From NCBI GenBank assembly GCA_015272395.1, contig JACYLQ010000032.1, positions 1 to 50,949 of the forward strand: a DNA stretch of 50,949 bases, in the 5' to 3' direction. Below the pieces are notes generated by a model. The model searched no databases. It had not been told where the DNA came from and saw only the letters and a program-made list of their open reading frames with translations. The stretch's first letter is position 1. The number at the start of each line of letters is the position of its first letter. Source of the stretch: Calothrix sp. C42_A2020_038. Lineage in GTDB: Bacteria; Cyanobacteriota; Cyanobacteriia; Cyanobacteriales; Nostocaceae. Of this stretch, positions 35,763 to 44,780 are shown one piece after another. Made by a program: the position numbers and the translations under genes.

Positions 35763-38693
35763 CTAGTTTGACTGAATTCGCGCGTTCAGAACTTTTTCAA
35801 TTCGGTCTTGTGTTTCTAGTATATGTGCTTTGGTATACTGGTCTTTTGAGTCAACAGATTTAAGTTTTTCCTCAAGCTGCTTTAGTTTATACCATGCTAT
35901 TGTGCGTGCGTCTTCGGGAGTTCTAGCATCTTCTCCTTTACGAAGTACCATTGAGGTTAGTAGTTCTAAGTATTGACGTTGGATACCTCGACGTAGACTG
36001 GAAATTTCAATTTCTCGTTTTTTAGACTTGACAACTTCTGTCCAAATACCTTCTTGTAAGGTATCAAATAGTTCAGGGATTGTCAGTGCTTTATCAGGAG
36101 ATGATTTGAGTTCAATGTCTTTAATGCGTGAAAGACGGTCTCCTGATAACAAGTCAACTAGTACCGCAGTTTGAATAAACAACACTAGGTCGTGTATGGG
36201 ATAATCTAATCTAGCCATTCGTGGTGTTGCACCCCAATGGCGCCAACGAGAAGGTGCCAGTTTGTTGAGAAGTTCGGGTGGAAAGTTAAAAGCATCTTCA
36301 GCAAAGACGTATTTTTGTAAAGTAGCTAGAGCTTGTCGCTGTTGTTCAACAGGAACAGGTTGAAATGGTAAACGTTTATCATCATCACTCACACGAACAC
36401 GGTAAAAAGATTGACCACCAACATACTTAGTCGCGTAGTAAATGTTTTGGAAGTAGTTACCGAGTACAGTACCAAACTGGTCGCTGATGGAAGTATAACT
36501 TTCATCATCTACAGGATTACGCTTGTTGATTAAATTCCAGAGTTGTCGCGAATTATCGAGTTGCCATTGCGAATAAACAAGCGCATTACTACTGTTGTCC
36601 CAAGCATTAACTGTTGGGTCAAGGTCAAACATATCTTCGTCAGTAGCATAAGCATACTGAGGTTTACTCGATTCTTTGGCTATGACTTCAAGAAATGGCT
36701 TTTCGGCAGCTGTTGTAGGGGCTGGAATTGGTGTATACCCATATTTGATTGCCCATTCATCATAAAGTCCAACTGTAGTAGGGAAGTACTCCCCTTGTTT
36801 TACACCTTTAGGTGCAATATTTGGGGGAATATAATCCATTACCGATGTTGTTAAACCACGTTTATTAGTGATTTGGGTATTGTTCATTTCCTCCGGTTTT
36901 AAGAGTGTGCTACCTCGGAAATTATGGCGTAATCCTAGTGTATGACCAACTTCATGGGCGATAATTAATCGTAGATACTGGTTGATATAAGTTTTAATTT
37001 GTTCGCTTGTTGAGACAGTTCCAGGCAGCATAGTCATCGCCATTTTGCCAAACGTAAACTGATTCGCTGCTTCTACTCCGTAACACAAATCGTACTCACC
37101 AGCAAGTCGAGACATGCGGTTGAGGAAATGAGAAGATTTTTCAGTTTCAGTTCCAAAACTTTTAGCTTCGAGTCTATTGGTACACAACATGCGGTTTTGC
37201 ATTAGCGCTGATATCGAAGTTCTGTTCTGAACTTGGTTGGGTTGGACGATTTGACGATAATCGTTCTTTAACGCGCGGACAAAGCTAGCATCAACTAAAA
37301 TATCCGCATCCAAAATCTCTCCATTCAACGGATTAACGCGCGATGGACCCATTGCAAAGTAACCATCAACGGTATTAATCCAGCGAATCGTATTATAACG
37401 GATATCAGCAGGGTCCCAAGTGGCATTATCAGGCATCTGCTTAACTTGAATCGCATCCTGAAATCCAGCTTTTTCAAAAGCTTTATTCCACATCAACACA
37501 CCTTCTCTGATGGCATCACGGTATTCTAAAGGAACTGCATTGTCAATCCAGAAGAGAATCGGTTTTTTGGGTGGTGAAATTGGAGCATTCGGGTTTTGCT
37601 TTTCTAAATTCCAACGGTTGATGTAGCGAACAAATGGGTCGTTGCGGTCGTCATTCGATAAATTTTGGTAAGCTGTGACAAAGTAACCAACGCGCTCATC
37701 AGCTAAACGAGGACGATAATTATGATCGGGAAGTTGCGATAAGCTGTAGTGAACCCGTAGCGTAAACCCGCGACTATCTGCTAAAGTCACAAAACTTGGT
37801 AATCCTGATTCTTTGCCACGCGCGCTACCACCACCCCCAGTAAAATTCATTATCGATTCGATTTCTAAGTTTTTTGGAAAAGCTTTTGCTTCTCCAAAAT
37901 AAGATTGGTCTCCACCAGCAGCAACTCCCAAACTTACTGATAACCCAGACAAATCAGTCAATAATATATCACCTAGGTCAATCAGCAGTGTTTTCCGTTC
38001 AGGGTGAATACTTTTGAGTGAGACATTATAAAGAACCGAGTCGCTAAACGAACGTGCGAGCGACCTAGCTTGGGGATCACCTTCACGAGTACGAAAATTC
38101 ACATTACGAACTACAAACTGTAAGTTGTTATTTACCCGTTTGAAGTAAAATAAGAAATCCTGTAGTGGCATACCACTATAAATACCGTTTTCCCCAATAC
38201 CCGACTCAAGTGTTGCAGTCGCAAGGAAATTTTTATCTAACTGTTGCGGTTTAATTTCTATAAAAATTTTATTCTTTTCCTTGTTCCGATATAAAGTAAA
38301 TAGCCCCTCCAAACGTTCTGTATCTTTAATCACCTCATTAAATGGTTCTAAGTCATCACGCTTTGTCGGTTTTGAAGTAGTGCTTGGCTTTTTATCGGAA
38401 CCTGTAGGCGCCTTAGTAAGTTGTAGATGAGGTTGTTGGTTAATTTTCTTGATATCATTAACCCATACAAAATTTTGTGATTGCACCTGGTTCTGATTTA
38501 AGACCCATACTTGACCAGGCGGCAAGCGTTTTTTGCTCGGTGTTGCATGTTTGACTCCAAGAGAACGAACTCGCGTTCCGTTATCAACGGCAGTCTGTGC
38601 GACTGCATTGACTGCTAACGTCATCACGCTAGCGGTAGTAATACCTATAACCAAACCATGTAACAAGACAATATAGGAAGTTAGTCTTTTCAT
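35763..38693 (-). CDS. Large secreted zinc-dependent metalloprotease (DUF5117-type)
   Basis: A 976-residue metzincin-like protein. A signal peptide (VLLHGLVIGITTASVMTLA) precedes a low-complexity linker, then the DUF5118/DUF5117 region (LFTLYRNKEKNKIFIEI, GLPSFVTLADSRGFTLRVHY). The zinc site HEVGHTLGLRH lies at about residues 578-588, followed by the Met-turn candidate SVMDYIPP about 30 residues later. DUF4953-like C-terminal helices continue to the end. Such proteins are widespread in bacteria but poorly characterised; substrates unknown. A GTAN8TAC site at 38881-38894 lies upstream. Confidence 0.92.
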   Translation of the reverse strand: MKRLTSYIVLLHGLVIGITTASVMTLAVNAVAQTAVDNGTRVRSLGVKHATPSKKRLPPGQVWVLNQNQVQSQNFVWVNDIKKINQQPHLQLTKAPTGSDKKPSTTSKPTKRDDLEPFNEVIKDTERLEGLFTLYRNKEKNKIFIEIKPQQLDKNFLATATLESGIGENGIYSGMPLQDFLFYFKRVNNNLQFVVRNVNFRTREGDPQARSLARSFSDSVLYNVSLKSIHPERKTLLIDLGDILLTDLSGLSVSLGVAAGGDQSYFGEAKAFPKNLEIESIMNFTGGGGSARGKESGLPSFVTLADSRGFTLRVHYSLSQLPDHNYRPRLADERVGYFVTAYQNLSNDDRNDPFVRYINRWNLEKQNPNAPISPPKKPILFWIDNAVPLEYRDAIREGVLMWNKAFEKAGFQDAIQVKQMPDNATWDPADIRYNTIRWINTVDGYFAMGPSRVNPLNGEILDADILVDASFVRALKNDYRQIVQPNQVQNRTSISALMQNRMLCTNRLEAKSFGTETEKSSHFLNRMSRLAGEYDLCYGVEAANQFTFGKMAMTMLPGTVSTSEQIKTYINQYLRLIIAHEVGHTLGLRHNFRGSTLLKPEEMNNTQITNKRGLTTSVMDYIPPNIAPKGVKQGEYFPTTVGLYDEWAIKYGYTPIPAPTTAAEKPFLEVIAKESSKPQYAYATDEDMFDLDPTVNAWDNSSNALVYSQWQLDNSRQLWNLINKRNPVDDESYTSISDQFGTVLGNYFQNIYYATKYVGGQSFYRVRVSDDDKRLPFQPVPVEQQRQALATLQKYVFAEDAFNFPPELLNKLAPSRWRHWGATPRMARLDYPIHDLVLFIQTAVLVDLLSGDRLSRIKDIELKSSPDKALTIPELFDTLQEGIWTEVVKSKKREIEISSLRRGIQRQYLELLTSMVLRKGEDARTPEDARTIAWYKLKQLEEKLKSVDSKDQYTKAHILETQDRIEKVLNARIQSN

Positions 38694-39187
38694 AACAATC
38701 CACTCATTGGTTGAATAGCGTTTAAACGTTAAACAAGTTCACGGCACCACAACACCCTTACCCAAAAGATAAACGGTGCCATCTGATGAATACTTGAACG
38801 ATTTTGTAACAAACTGTTAAGATATTCAATCGGAATTTTGCTACTGTCTTACTGTAGTATCTTTACTAACAATTGCGTCTGTAGCAAACAGTACGTAATT
38901 ATTTTTATATTTGACTAACAAACAAGCTGATGAAATAGTATAAACAAATCAATAACAAACTTGATTTTTGTCAAAAAGTAAAATACTCTTTCAGCAGATA
39001 TTTTATTTTCACCGCAGATAATAGGCGAGTCAGTCAGGAGGAACTTAATCGTTATAGCGTACCAGAAAAATTAAATGTATGAAATAACACGCAAGTAATT
39101 AGCTTGATAATAGCTTGTCAGCAAGTGTAATTACTACATTTAAACCCTTTGCGGGCATTTATAATATAGTATGACTCGGATACAACT
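38694..39187. other. Divergent intergenic region (metalloprotease / pentapeptide protein)
   Basis: A 494-bp AT-rich spacer containing the promoters of two divergent genes. It holds a GTAN8TAC palindrome (38881-38894), a TATAAT hexamer at 39160-39165 about 20 bp before the pentapeptide gene, and an AGGAGG string at about 39038-39043 with no sensible ORF behind it. Confidence 0.5.
38881..38894 (-). promoter_or_regulatory. GTAN8TAC palindrome upstream of the metalloprotease gene
   Basis: GTAGCAAACAGTAC fits the NtcA consensus. On the minus strand a GATACT hexamer begins about 20 bases downstream, near the expected -10 position. The palindrome is about 190 bp from the metalloprotease ATG. Chance matches are common, so confidence is low. 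Confidence 0.35.
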
Positions 39188-40918
39188 ATGTCAGATTTAT
39201 CTCAAGTCTGGAAGCGATTGGGAACTTACGTAAGGGGTTCTTGGGTGCATCAAAAGTCTAACCAGGGTTCACATAAAGGGAAGGTAGGATTAACATCAAG
39301 AAAAAATTGGAATGGAAGGGGGCAAAAATACGAATCCAGTTCCAAAAATGTACAGCAATTGTTAATGAATGAACAATTGTATTCTGCATTGATGGAATGG
39401 GGGCAGTGTTCAGAACAAAATGCTTGGCTAGTGGATGACATAGCCTGCTATACAGAAATTTATAATCTCCTGGGTGAGCGGGTATTAAAAGCAGAAGTTA
39501 CTCAAGAGGTAATCGAGCGACTAAGTGGGAGCAATAAGTTTCATCCAATTGGGCTGTTTGAGCGGCTAAGTTATTTTTATAGTCGCTGGTGTCAAGGGGA
39601 ATTTATCGACGCATTACCCGAAGTGAATTTTCCACAGAAAAAAATGCTAGACATCCGAGCCAAAAAGGTTCAAGTAGGTTTGCGGCAGGTAGATATCTAT
39701 ACCGGGTTAAATGTGTTAATTTTGCTTTTGGAGTTATCTCGCTACGCACAGCAATCTCAAGAACTTAAACCAAAAATAATATTCTATCCTTCTGGACAAC
39801 CAGACACCAATAATTTTTTTACATCACAGTTACTGCGGGTAATTAATTACAGTGACTCGATAGAGGTTGGAAATTTTGCCAGTACTGTTGGTGAATTTCT
39901 GTACGGTTGCAATTTTAGTGGTGCCTATCTTGGGGATGTTAACCTGACAGGTGTAAATTTTGCGGGTGCAAATCTTACAGGTACATATTTAGGAAATGCC
40001 AACTTTACGGGTACAAACTTTAGCAATGCGAATTTGAGTGTAGCTAATTTAGGAGATGCGAATCTGAGTGGCGCCAATCTGAGCGGTGCAATGTTGCGAC
40101 GTGCTGATCTCAGTAGTGCCAATTTGAGTGGTGCCAATTTAGTGGGAGCGAATTTAGTAGGTGCCGACTTGAGTTACGCAGACCTCAGTAGCAGCGACTT
40201 AAGCGGTGCTAACCTCACGGGTGCTAATTTAACGGGTGCTAACCTTCGTGATGCTGTGATTAATAATGCCATTCTCAAAAGAGGAACTTGTTTCGGTGCG
40301 AACCTGAGTGGCGCCAGTTTACAAGGTGCGAATTTGAGTCAAGCAGACCTATGTCGTGCAGATGTAAGCGGTGTAAATTTACAGAGTACAAACTTAATAG
40401 GCATTAATCTTAGTGATTCGATACTCTTTAGTGCCAACCTTGAAAATGCTAACATGCACGCTGCCGATTTAAGTTATGCTAAACTTCATGGAGCGAAACT
40501 TCACGGAGCCAACCTCCGAGAAGCAATACTTCTAGGTGCTGACCTCAACGGTGTAGAACTTGGCAATGTGATTTTGAGGGAAGCAAACTTAAGCGGGGTT
40601 ACTCTTAGTGAAGCTGACTTACAAAGTGCAGACCTGAGTGAAGCAATTTTGTGTGGTACAGACCTGAGTTTTGCCAACCTCAACAACGCTAACCTGAGTA
40701 GCAGTAATCTTACAAACACCATTTTCAGCGGTGCAGACTTGAGTGGTGCAAATCTTAGTTATGCAGTACTAGAAGAAACCGATTTTAAGAATACAAATTT
40801 AGAAGCCATAACCTGGAATGATAATCAATCGTGGGAAGGAGCGCACGGTTTGGAAACAGCATTAAATATACCTGCCCAATTAAAAGAAAAACTAGGGCTA
40901 AGAATTTCAAGTGAATAG
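39188..40918 (+). CDS. Pentapeptide-repeat protein with a novel N-terminal domain
   Basis: A 576-residue cytoplasmic protein with no signal peptide. Residues 1-235 are a mixed alpha/beta region without a domain I recognise (LGTYVRGSWVH near 12; VGLRQVDIYTGLNVLILLLE near 176). From about 236 to 540 roughly 60 A(N/D)LSG pentapeptides follow (GANLSGAMLRRADLSSANL), predicting a long beta-helix. The end contains WNDNQSWEGAHGLETALNIP, a closing segment seen in other cyanobacterial pentapeptide proteins. The TAG stop is formed by the TA of a MITE remnant and its first G. Confidence 0.88.
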   Translation: MSDLSQVWKRLGTYVRGSWVHQKSNQGSHKGKVGLTSRKNWNGRGQKYESSSKNVQQLLMNEQLYSALMEWGQCSEQNAWLVDDIACYTEIYNLLGERVLKAEVTQEVIERLSGSNKFHPIGLFERLSYFYSRWCQGEFIDALPEVNFPQKKMLDIRAKKVQVGLRQVDIYTGLNVLILLLELSRYAQQSQELKPKIIFYPSGQPDTNNFFTSQLLRVINYSDSIEVGNFASTVGEFLYGCNFSGAYLGDVNLTGVNFAGANLTGTYLGNANFTGTNFSNANLSVANLGDANLSGANLSGAMLRRADLSSANLSGANLVGANLVGADLSYADLSSSDLSGANLTGANLTGANLRDAVINNAILKRGTCFGANLSGASLQGANLSQADLCRADVSGVNLQSTNLIGINLSDSILFSANLENANMHAADLSYAKLHGAKLHGANLREAILLGADLNGVELGNVILREANLSGVTLSEADLQSADLSEAILCGTDLSFANLNNANLSSSNLTNTIFSGADLSGANLSYAVLEETDFKNTNLEAITWNDNQSWEGAHGLETALNIPAQLKEKLGLRISSE

Positions 40919-40980
40919 TGGTTTATGTCATAAGTTTTGGTGGGTTGGCTTTTCTACCCACCAAAACTAAATTCATTTAG
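40916..40980. mobile_element. Reduced MITE, copy 4, acting as a shared gene end
   Basis: The left end TAGTGGTTTATGTCATAAG matches the MITE terminal repeat, beginning in the stop codon of the pentapeptide gene. Only about 65 bp remain, and the right end is diverged. It contains a strong palindrome (40933-40968) and runs into the stop codon of the convergent TPR gene. Confidence 0.6.
40933..40968. terminator. Bidirectional terminator between convergent genes
   Basis: AGTTTTGGTGGGT (40933-40945) and ACCCACCAAAACT (40956-40968) form a perfect 13-bp stem with a ten-base loop, midway between two convergent stop codons. The A/T-rich base of the stem offers short T runs in both directions. Confidence 0.75.
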
Positions 40981-41656
40981 AATTAATTAAAATTTGTTTT
41001 ACAGTATTAATTTGTTCTTGACAAAAAGCAGCTTGTTGCAGGTGGGCAAGAAATGAATTGTTTCTGTATCGATTATCCAAGTAAATGGCTTTTTTATAAG
41101 CATTGACAGCCAGATTATGATTTCCACTATCCCAGTACACTATAGCACTGGCAACCAAAGGATGTGGATTATTTGGTTCTAATGAAGCTGCATAATTAGC
41201 AGTAGCGATAGCTAGGTTAAAGATTTTGAGTCGATGTAATGCCAAACTCAAATTGTAGTAAGCAACTTCATTTTGAGGTTTTAAAATAATTGCCCAAGTA
41301 TGAATTGCAACCGCAGCAGTTAAATTACCATCAACAAGATAAACAATACCTAAAGCATTATAGGCAGAATCTTTGAATGGTTGTTGAGATACTGCTTGCC
41401 ATAGATATTGGGCAGCTTCTTGTCTTTGTCCAGATAAGTGTAATGTCCAACCTAAATTAATTTTTCCTGTAGGGTTTTGGGGTTCGAGTTCTACAGATTT
41501 TCGCATTGCTGCGATTGCTTCTTGATTACGTCCCTGTTTACGATATAACAATCCTAATTGTCGGTACTCACTTGCAGTATTTGCAGCAACTACAGAATTC
41601 GAGAAAGTAAAAGCCATGAAAAAGCAGGCTAAAACGATGCTTTTTGTTTGATGCAT
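40973..41656 (-). CDS. Exported TPR protein
   Basis: A 227-residue protein with a signal peptide (SIVLACFFMAFTFSNSVVAA) and about five TPR units, for example LGLLYRKQGRNQEAIAAMRK, INLGWTLHLSGQRQEAA and ALGIVYLVDGNLTAAVAIHT. It is a scaffold or chaperone-type protein without catalytic residues; partner unknown. It converges on the pentapeptide gene through a shared terminator. Confidence 0.85.
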   Translation of the reverse strand: MHQTKSIVLACFFMAFTFSNSVVAANTASEYRQLGLLYRKQGRNQEAIAAMRKSVELEPQNPTGKINLGWTLHLSGQRQEAAQYLWQAVSQQPFKDSAYNALGIVYLVDGNLTAAVAIHTWAIILKPQNEVAYYNLSLALHRLKIFNLAIATANYAASLEPNNPHPLVASAIVYWDSGNHNLAVNAYKKAIYLDNRYRNNSFLAHLQQAAFCQEQINTVKQILINSK

Positions 41657-41979
41657 TACATTTAAGAAAAAAAACGCACTGCTTTTGATTGTAATTTTTA
41701 TACTGACATAGTATTTCGTAGCTGCACCTTCAGTCTACAGTACCAAAGCAAACGTCGTGGTCTGTGTAAAAAGTTTTGGTAGTATAAATAATCTCTTGTG
41801 GGTCAGGTTTTCTATACCTGTTCCACTACCCACCACAACTCATAACATAGACCAGTAGTATTGAGTCCATATGTTTAATTTCAGGCTTTTCAATAAATAA
41901 ATTTTAGAATATAACTTAAAACATACTGTATCCGTATTTTCCTAAAAATACACTAATCAAATTATTGCGAATCACGAAA
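41657..41979. other. Intergenic region carrying a diverged MITE
   Basis: A 323-bp spacer between the divergent TPR and PAP2 genes. Its centre (41755-41857) is a degenerate copy of the window's MITE family. The rest is AT-rich, with no gene recognised. Confidence 0.6.
41755..41857. mobile_element. Diverged MITE, copy 3 (about 103 bp)
   Basis: GTGGTCTGTGTAAAAAG at the left and a reversed TACTGGTCTATGTTATGAG at the right match the MITE ends, and the core TATAAATAATCTCTTGTGGG is conserved. The left TA has decayed to TC and about 25 bp of the interior are missing. Confidence 0.75.
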
Positions 41980-42687
41980 ATGGAAAACCAGAAATTTCGT
42001 CTAGAAAATGGCGCCAAGCTGATTAGTAAAATATTGCTCAACAACTGGCGTTCGTTACTGCTATTATTTATCGGTGTGTATATACCTTTACAGTTATTTG
42101 AACTTTTGGCAATCAAGGTCTGGCAATATGAAGGTGGTTTTCCTTGGGATATTCCAATTCTGCTGGGAATTCACCAAACAGTAAATCCACAGTTAGACGT
42201 TTTTGCGCTTATACTAACTGATATAGGTTCACCGAAAACTTTAGTAGCAATTTTACTTTTAATCAGTTTGGTACTGACTTTAACTAAGAAATGGCGTCTT
42301 TGTGCTTATTTAATCATCGCAGGTTTAGGAAGCAATGCAATTAATCGTGCAGGTAAAGTGTTTTTCCATCGTGTGCGTCCTCACTTATGGGAGTCAACAT
42401 ATCACGAAGCAAGTTTTGCATTTCCTAGCGGTCACGCAATGGCAAGTTTTACGTTTGCTGCAATTTTACTCATCTTAGCTTGGCAGACTCGCTTTGCTCT
42501 AATGACTCTAATTTTTGGCGCCTTTTTTGTTCCAGGAGTCGCTTGGACAAGGTTATATTTAGGAGTTCACTTTCCTAGTGATATTATAGCTGGATGGCTA
42601 GTCGCTCTCGCTTGGGTTGTAGGTGTTTACATTGTGATTCAACCACATAAAAACCAAACAAATTTAATTAATGAAGAGGTGGAATAG
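41980..42687 (+). CDS. PAP2-family phosphatase
   Basis: A membrane phosphatase of the phosphatidic acid phosphatase type 2 / undecaprenyl-diphosphatase superfamily, 235 residues. The three signature motifs are present: KVFFHRVRPH, PSGHAMASF and TRLYLGVHFPSDIIAG (canonical KxxxxxxRP, PSGH, SRxxxxxHxxxD). Five or six hydrophobic helices surround them. The substrate, phospholipid or isoprenoid phosphate, cannot be told. The frame opens with a TTG at 41965; the ATG at 41980 is chosen. Confidence 0.92.
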   Translation: MENQKFRLENGAKLISKILLNNWRSLLLLFIGVYIPLQLFELLAIKVWQYEGGFPWDIPILLGIHQTVNPQLDVFALILTDIGSPKTLVAILLLISLVLTLTKKWRLCAYLIIAGLGSNAINRAGKVFFHRVRPHLWESTYHEASFAFPSGHAMASFTFAAILLILAWQTRFALMTLIFGAFFVPGVAWTRLYLGVHFPSDIIAGWLVALAWVVGVYIVIQPHKNQTNLINEEVE

Positions 42688-42717
42688 AGAACTCTTAGCT
42701 GGCAGTAAAATCAAAAT

Positions 42718-44673
42718 TCAAAGAGTGAAATAAAAGGTGGCACCTTTGCTAACCGCAGCTTCAGCCCAGATTTTACCTTCGTGACGATTAATAATTCGCT
42801 TAACTGTAGCTAAACCAATTCCATTACCTTCAAATTCAACTTCTGAATGCAATCTTTGAAAAGGTAAAAACAATTTATCGCTGTATTTCATATTAAACCC
42901 GGCGCCGTTATCCCGTACAAAATAGATTGGTGAAAGAGATGTATTACCGTCTTGATGTTCGACGATGCCAAACTCAATACGCGCGTTTTCAACGTTCTTT
43001 GTATACTTCCAAGCATTACCAATCAAATTTTCTAAGACATAGTAAATTAGCCGTCTATCAGCAACAGCAGTAACTCCTTCGGAAATAAAAAATTCAACTT
43101 GACGCTCTGGTTCTGCTGCCAATAAATCCTGAGATATGTTATTCACTATCCTGCTTAAATCAACATTTTGTAAATTTATCTCGTCTCGACCAGCTCGTGA
43201 AAACAGCAAAAGGTCTTGAATCATCTGTTGCATTTGCTGAACTGAATACCTAATACGATTCAGATAAAGACTACTGGTTGCATCTAATTGGTGGTTGTAC
43301 TTTGTTAGTAGTATTTGGCTAAAACTATCAATTCGACGTAGAGGAGCGCCCAAATCGTGAGAAACTGAATAAGAAAAAGCTTCGAGTTCTTGATTCGCAG
43401 CTTCTAATTGTGCTGTTCGCTGTTGGACTCGCATTTCTAATTCTTGATTTAAGATATGTGCTTCTGTTTCTGCTTGTTGACGCCCGATAATATCTTGTTG
43501 CAATTCTTCATTGAGAGTTTGCAACCTTGCTTGCTGATTTTCTAACATCGAAACAAGTTGATGAAGTGAAACAGAGAGTGTTGCAATCTCATCACTTCCT
43601 TCTACTACAGGAATGCTAACTTGGTGATTGCCTGCACGAATTTTTTCAGCAGCAGTTGAAATTGCTAAAATCGGTTTTACAATACGATTGGCAAAAACCC
43701 AAGATAAACAAGCAGATACTAATCCAATCACCACACCCCAATTGATAACTTGCCTTTGTAGCGCAACAGCACCTGCAAAAGCAATATCTGTCCTTTGACG
43801 TACCAGTACTACCCAATTCAAACCAGGATAATCTAAATAACCAACACTCGGAGAAAACCCTGTTAGATATTGTTTACCATTTGACCAAGTTTCGACTATG
43901 TAACTATTTTTACCACTAATAGCTAGATGAAAACTTTTAAGTTGACTGCCTTGTTGTTTTAAATTAAATGGTGCTAGCAATATATCACCATTTTTTCTCA
44001 AAACAAACATTTCTACGTGATTGCGCTGGGCAACCGCGCGTAAAATTGAATCTTGAACTTTTCTTGCCCATTCCCAACTCAGATGCGCTCCTAAAACTCC
44101 AACCAAATTGTTTTGAGAATCCTTAACCTGTGCAGTTAAATCAACAAACCGTAGTGGTTCAGCAGTCGGGTTAGGTAAAATTTTAGCTAGCATCAAAGCT
44201 GGATGGACATCTCCAACATATGCGTTTTGCTTTTTCCCATTAATATACCAAGGACGATTGGCAACATTTTTACCTTCTAAAATTCCACCAGTACTGACAA
44301 CAACTTTTCCTTCTGAATTCGCCAGACCAATCCAAGCATAATCATTATAGGTATTTTTTAATCTTTCTAGAAACGCGCGCTTGGTAGTATAACTTAAATC
44401 CTGTTTATATAAAGTTTGCAAACTAGCAGCAATTTGGATATCGCGATACCGCTCAAACATGCCTCGGTCGAGCTTATCTGCCATCTGATAAGATAAATCC
44501 GCCAAAAATTCTCCAGTATTAGCTTCTAACTCTTTACTAGCACTGTAGCCAACAACTAAACTGAGTACAATCGAAAGTACTAGTGCAACACTACCAATTG
44601 CTAGACCCAGACGCAACCTAAAATTTTTGCGTGGGTTAATGCCAGCAAGAACGCGGCGCCAATTGATAGTCAT
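42718..44673 (-). CDS. Membrane sensor histidine kinase (Cache, HAMP, HisKA, HATPase)
   Basis: A 651-residue two-component sensor. TM1 (IGSVALVLSIVLSLVVGYSA, residues 26-45) and TM2 (near 310-328) bracket a periplasmic Cache-type domain (WIGLANSEGKVVVSTGGI, RPWYINGKKQ). HAMP follows (330-385), then a coiled coil. HisKA has the phosphoacceptor His near 439 in SYSVSHDLGAPLRRID. HATPase_c has N box NLIGNAWKYT and G boxes DNGAGFN and GNGIGLATV. The kinase half is of the bacteriophytochrome type. No response regulator gene is adjacent, so its partner is an orphan elsewhere. Confidence 0.94.
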   Translation of the reverse strand: MTINWRRVLAGINPRKNFRLRLGLAIGSVALVLSIVLSLVVGYSASKELEANTGEFLADLSYQMADKLDRGMFERYRDIQIAASLQTLYKQDLSYTTKRAFLERLKNTYNDYAWIGLANSEGKVVVSTGGILEGKNVANRPWYINGKKQNAYVGDVHPALMLAKILPNPTAEPLRFVDLTAQVKDSQNNLVGVLGAHLSWEWARKVQDSILRAVAQRNHVEMFVLRKNGDILLAPFNLKQQGSQLKSFHLAISGKNSYIVETWSNGKQYLTGFSPSVGYLDYPGLNWVVLVRQRTDIAFAGAVALQRQVINWGVVIGLVSACLSWVFANRIVKPILAISTAAEKIRAGNHQVSIPVVEGSDEIATLSVSLHQLVSMLENQQARLQTLNEELQQDIIGRQQAETEAHILNQELEMRVQQRTAQLEAANQELEAFSYSVSHDLGAPLRRIDSFSQILLTKYNHQLDATSSLYLNRIRYSVQQMQQMIQDLLLFSRAGRDEINLQNVDLSRIVNNISQDLLAAEPERQVEFFISEGVTAVADRRLIYYVLENLIGNAWKYTKNVENARIEFGIVEHQDGNTSLSPIYFVRDNGAGFNMKYSDKLFLPFQRLHSEVEFEGNGIGLATVKRIINRHEGKIWAEAAVSKGATFYFTL

Positions 44674-44780
44674 GAAAAAACCTATAATTAGTGCGGTTTC
44701 ACCTCATATATTATGTCGTTTTCTTTTAACCAACGATAAACTAGAAAAGTAAAGAAATGTAAATTATATTTAAACTAACT

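Noticed and set aside
39925-40722. Minus-strand frames opposite the second pentapeptide gene
   Set aside because: Same periodic shadow effect; no ribosome site and no protein-like composition.
39897-40810. Regular short repeats that might suggest a CRISPR array
   Set aside because: The periodicity is 15 bp and in frame with A(N/D)LXX pentapeptides; no constant 28-37 bp repeats separated by unique spacers exist.
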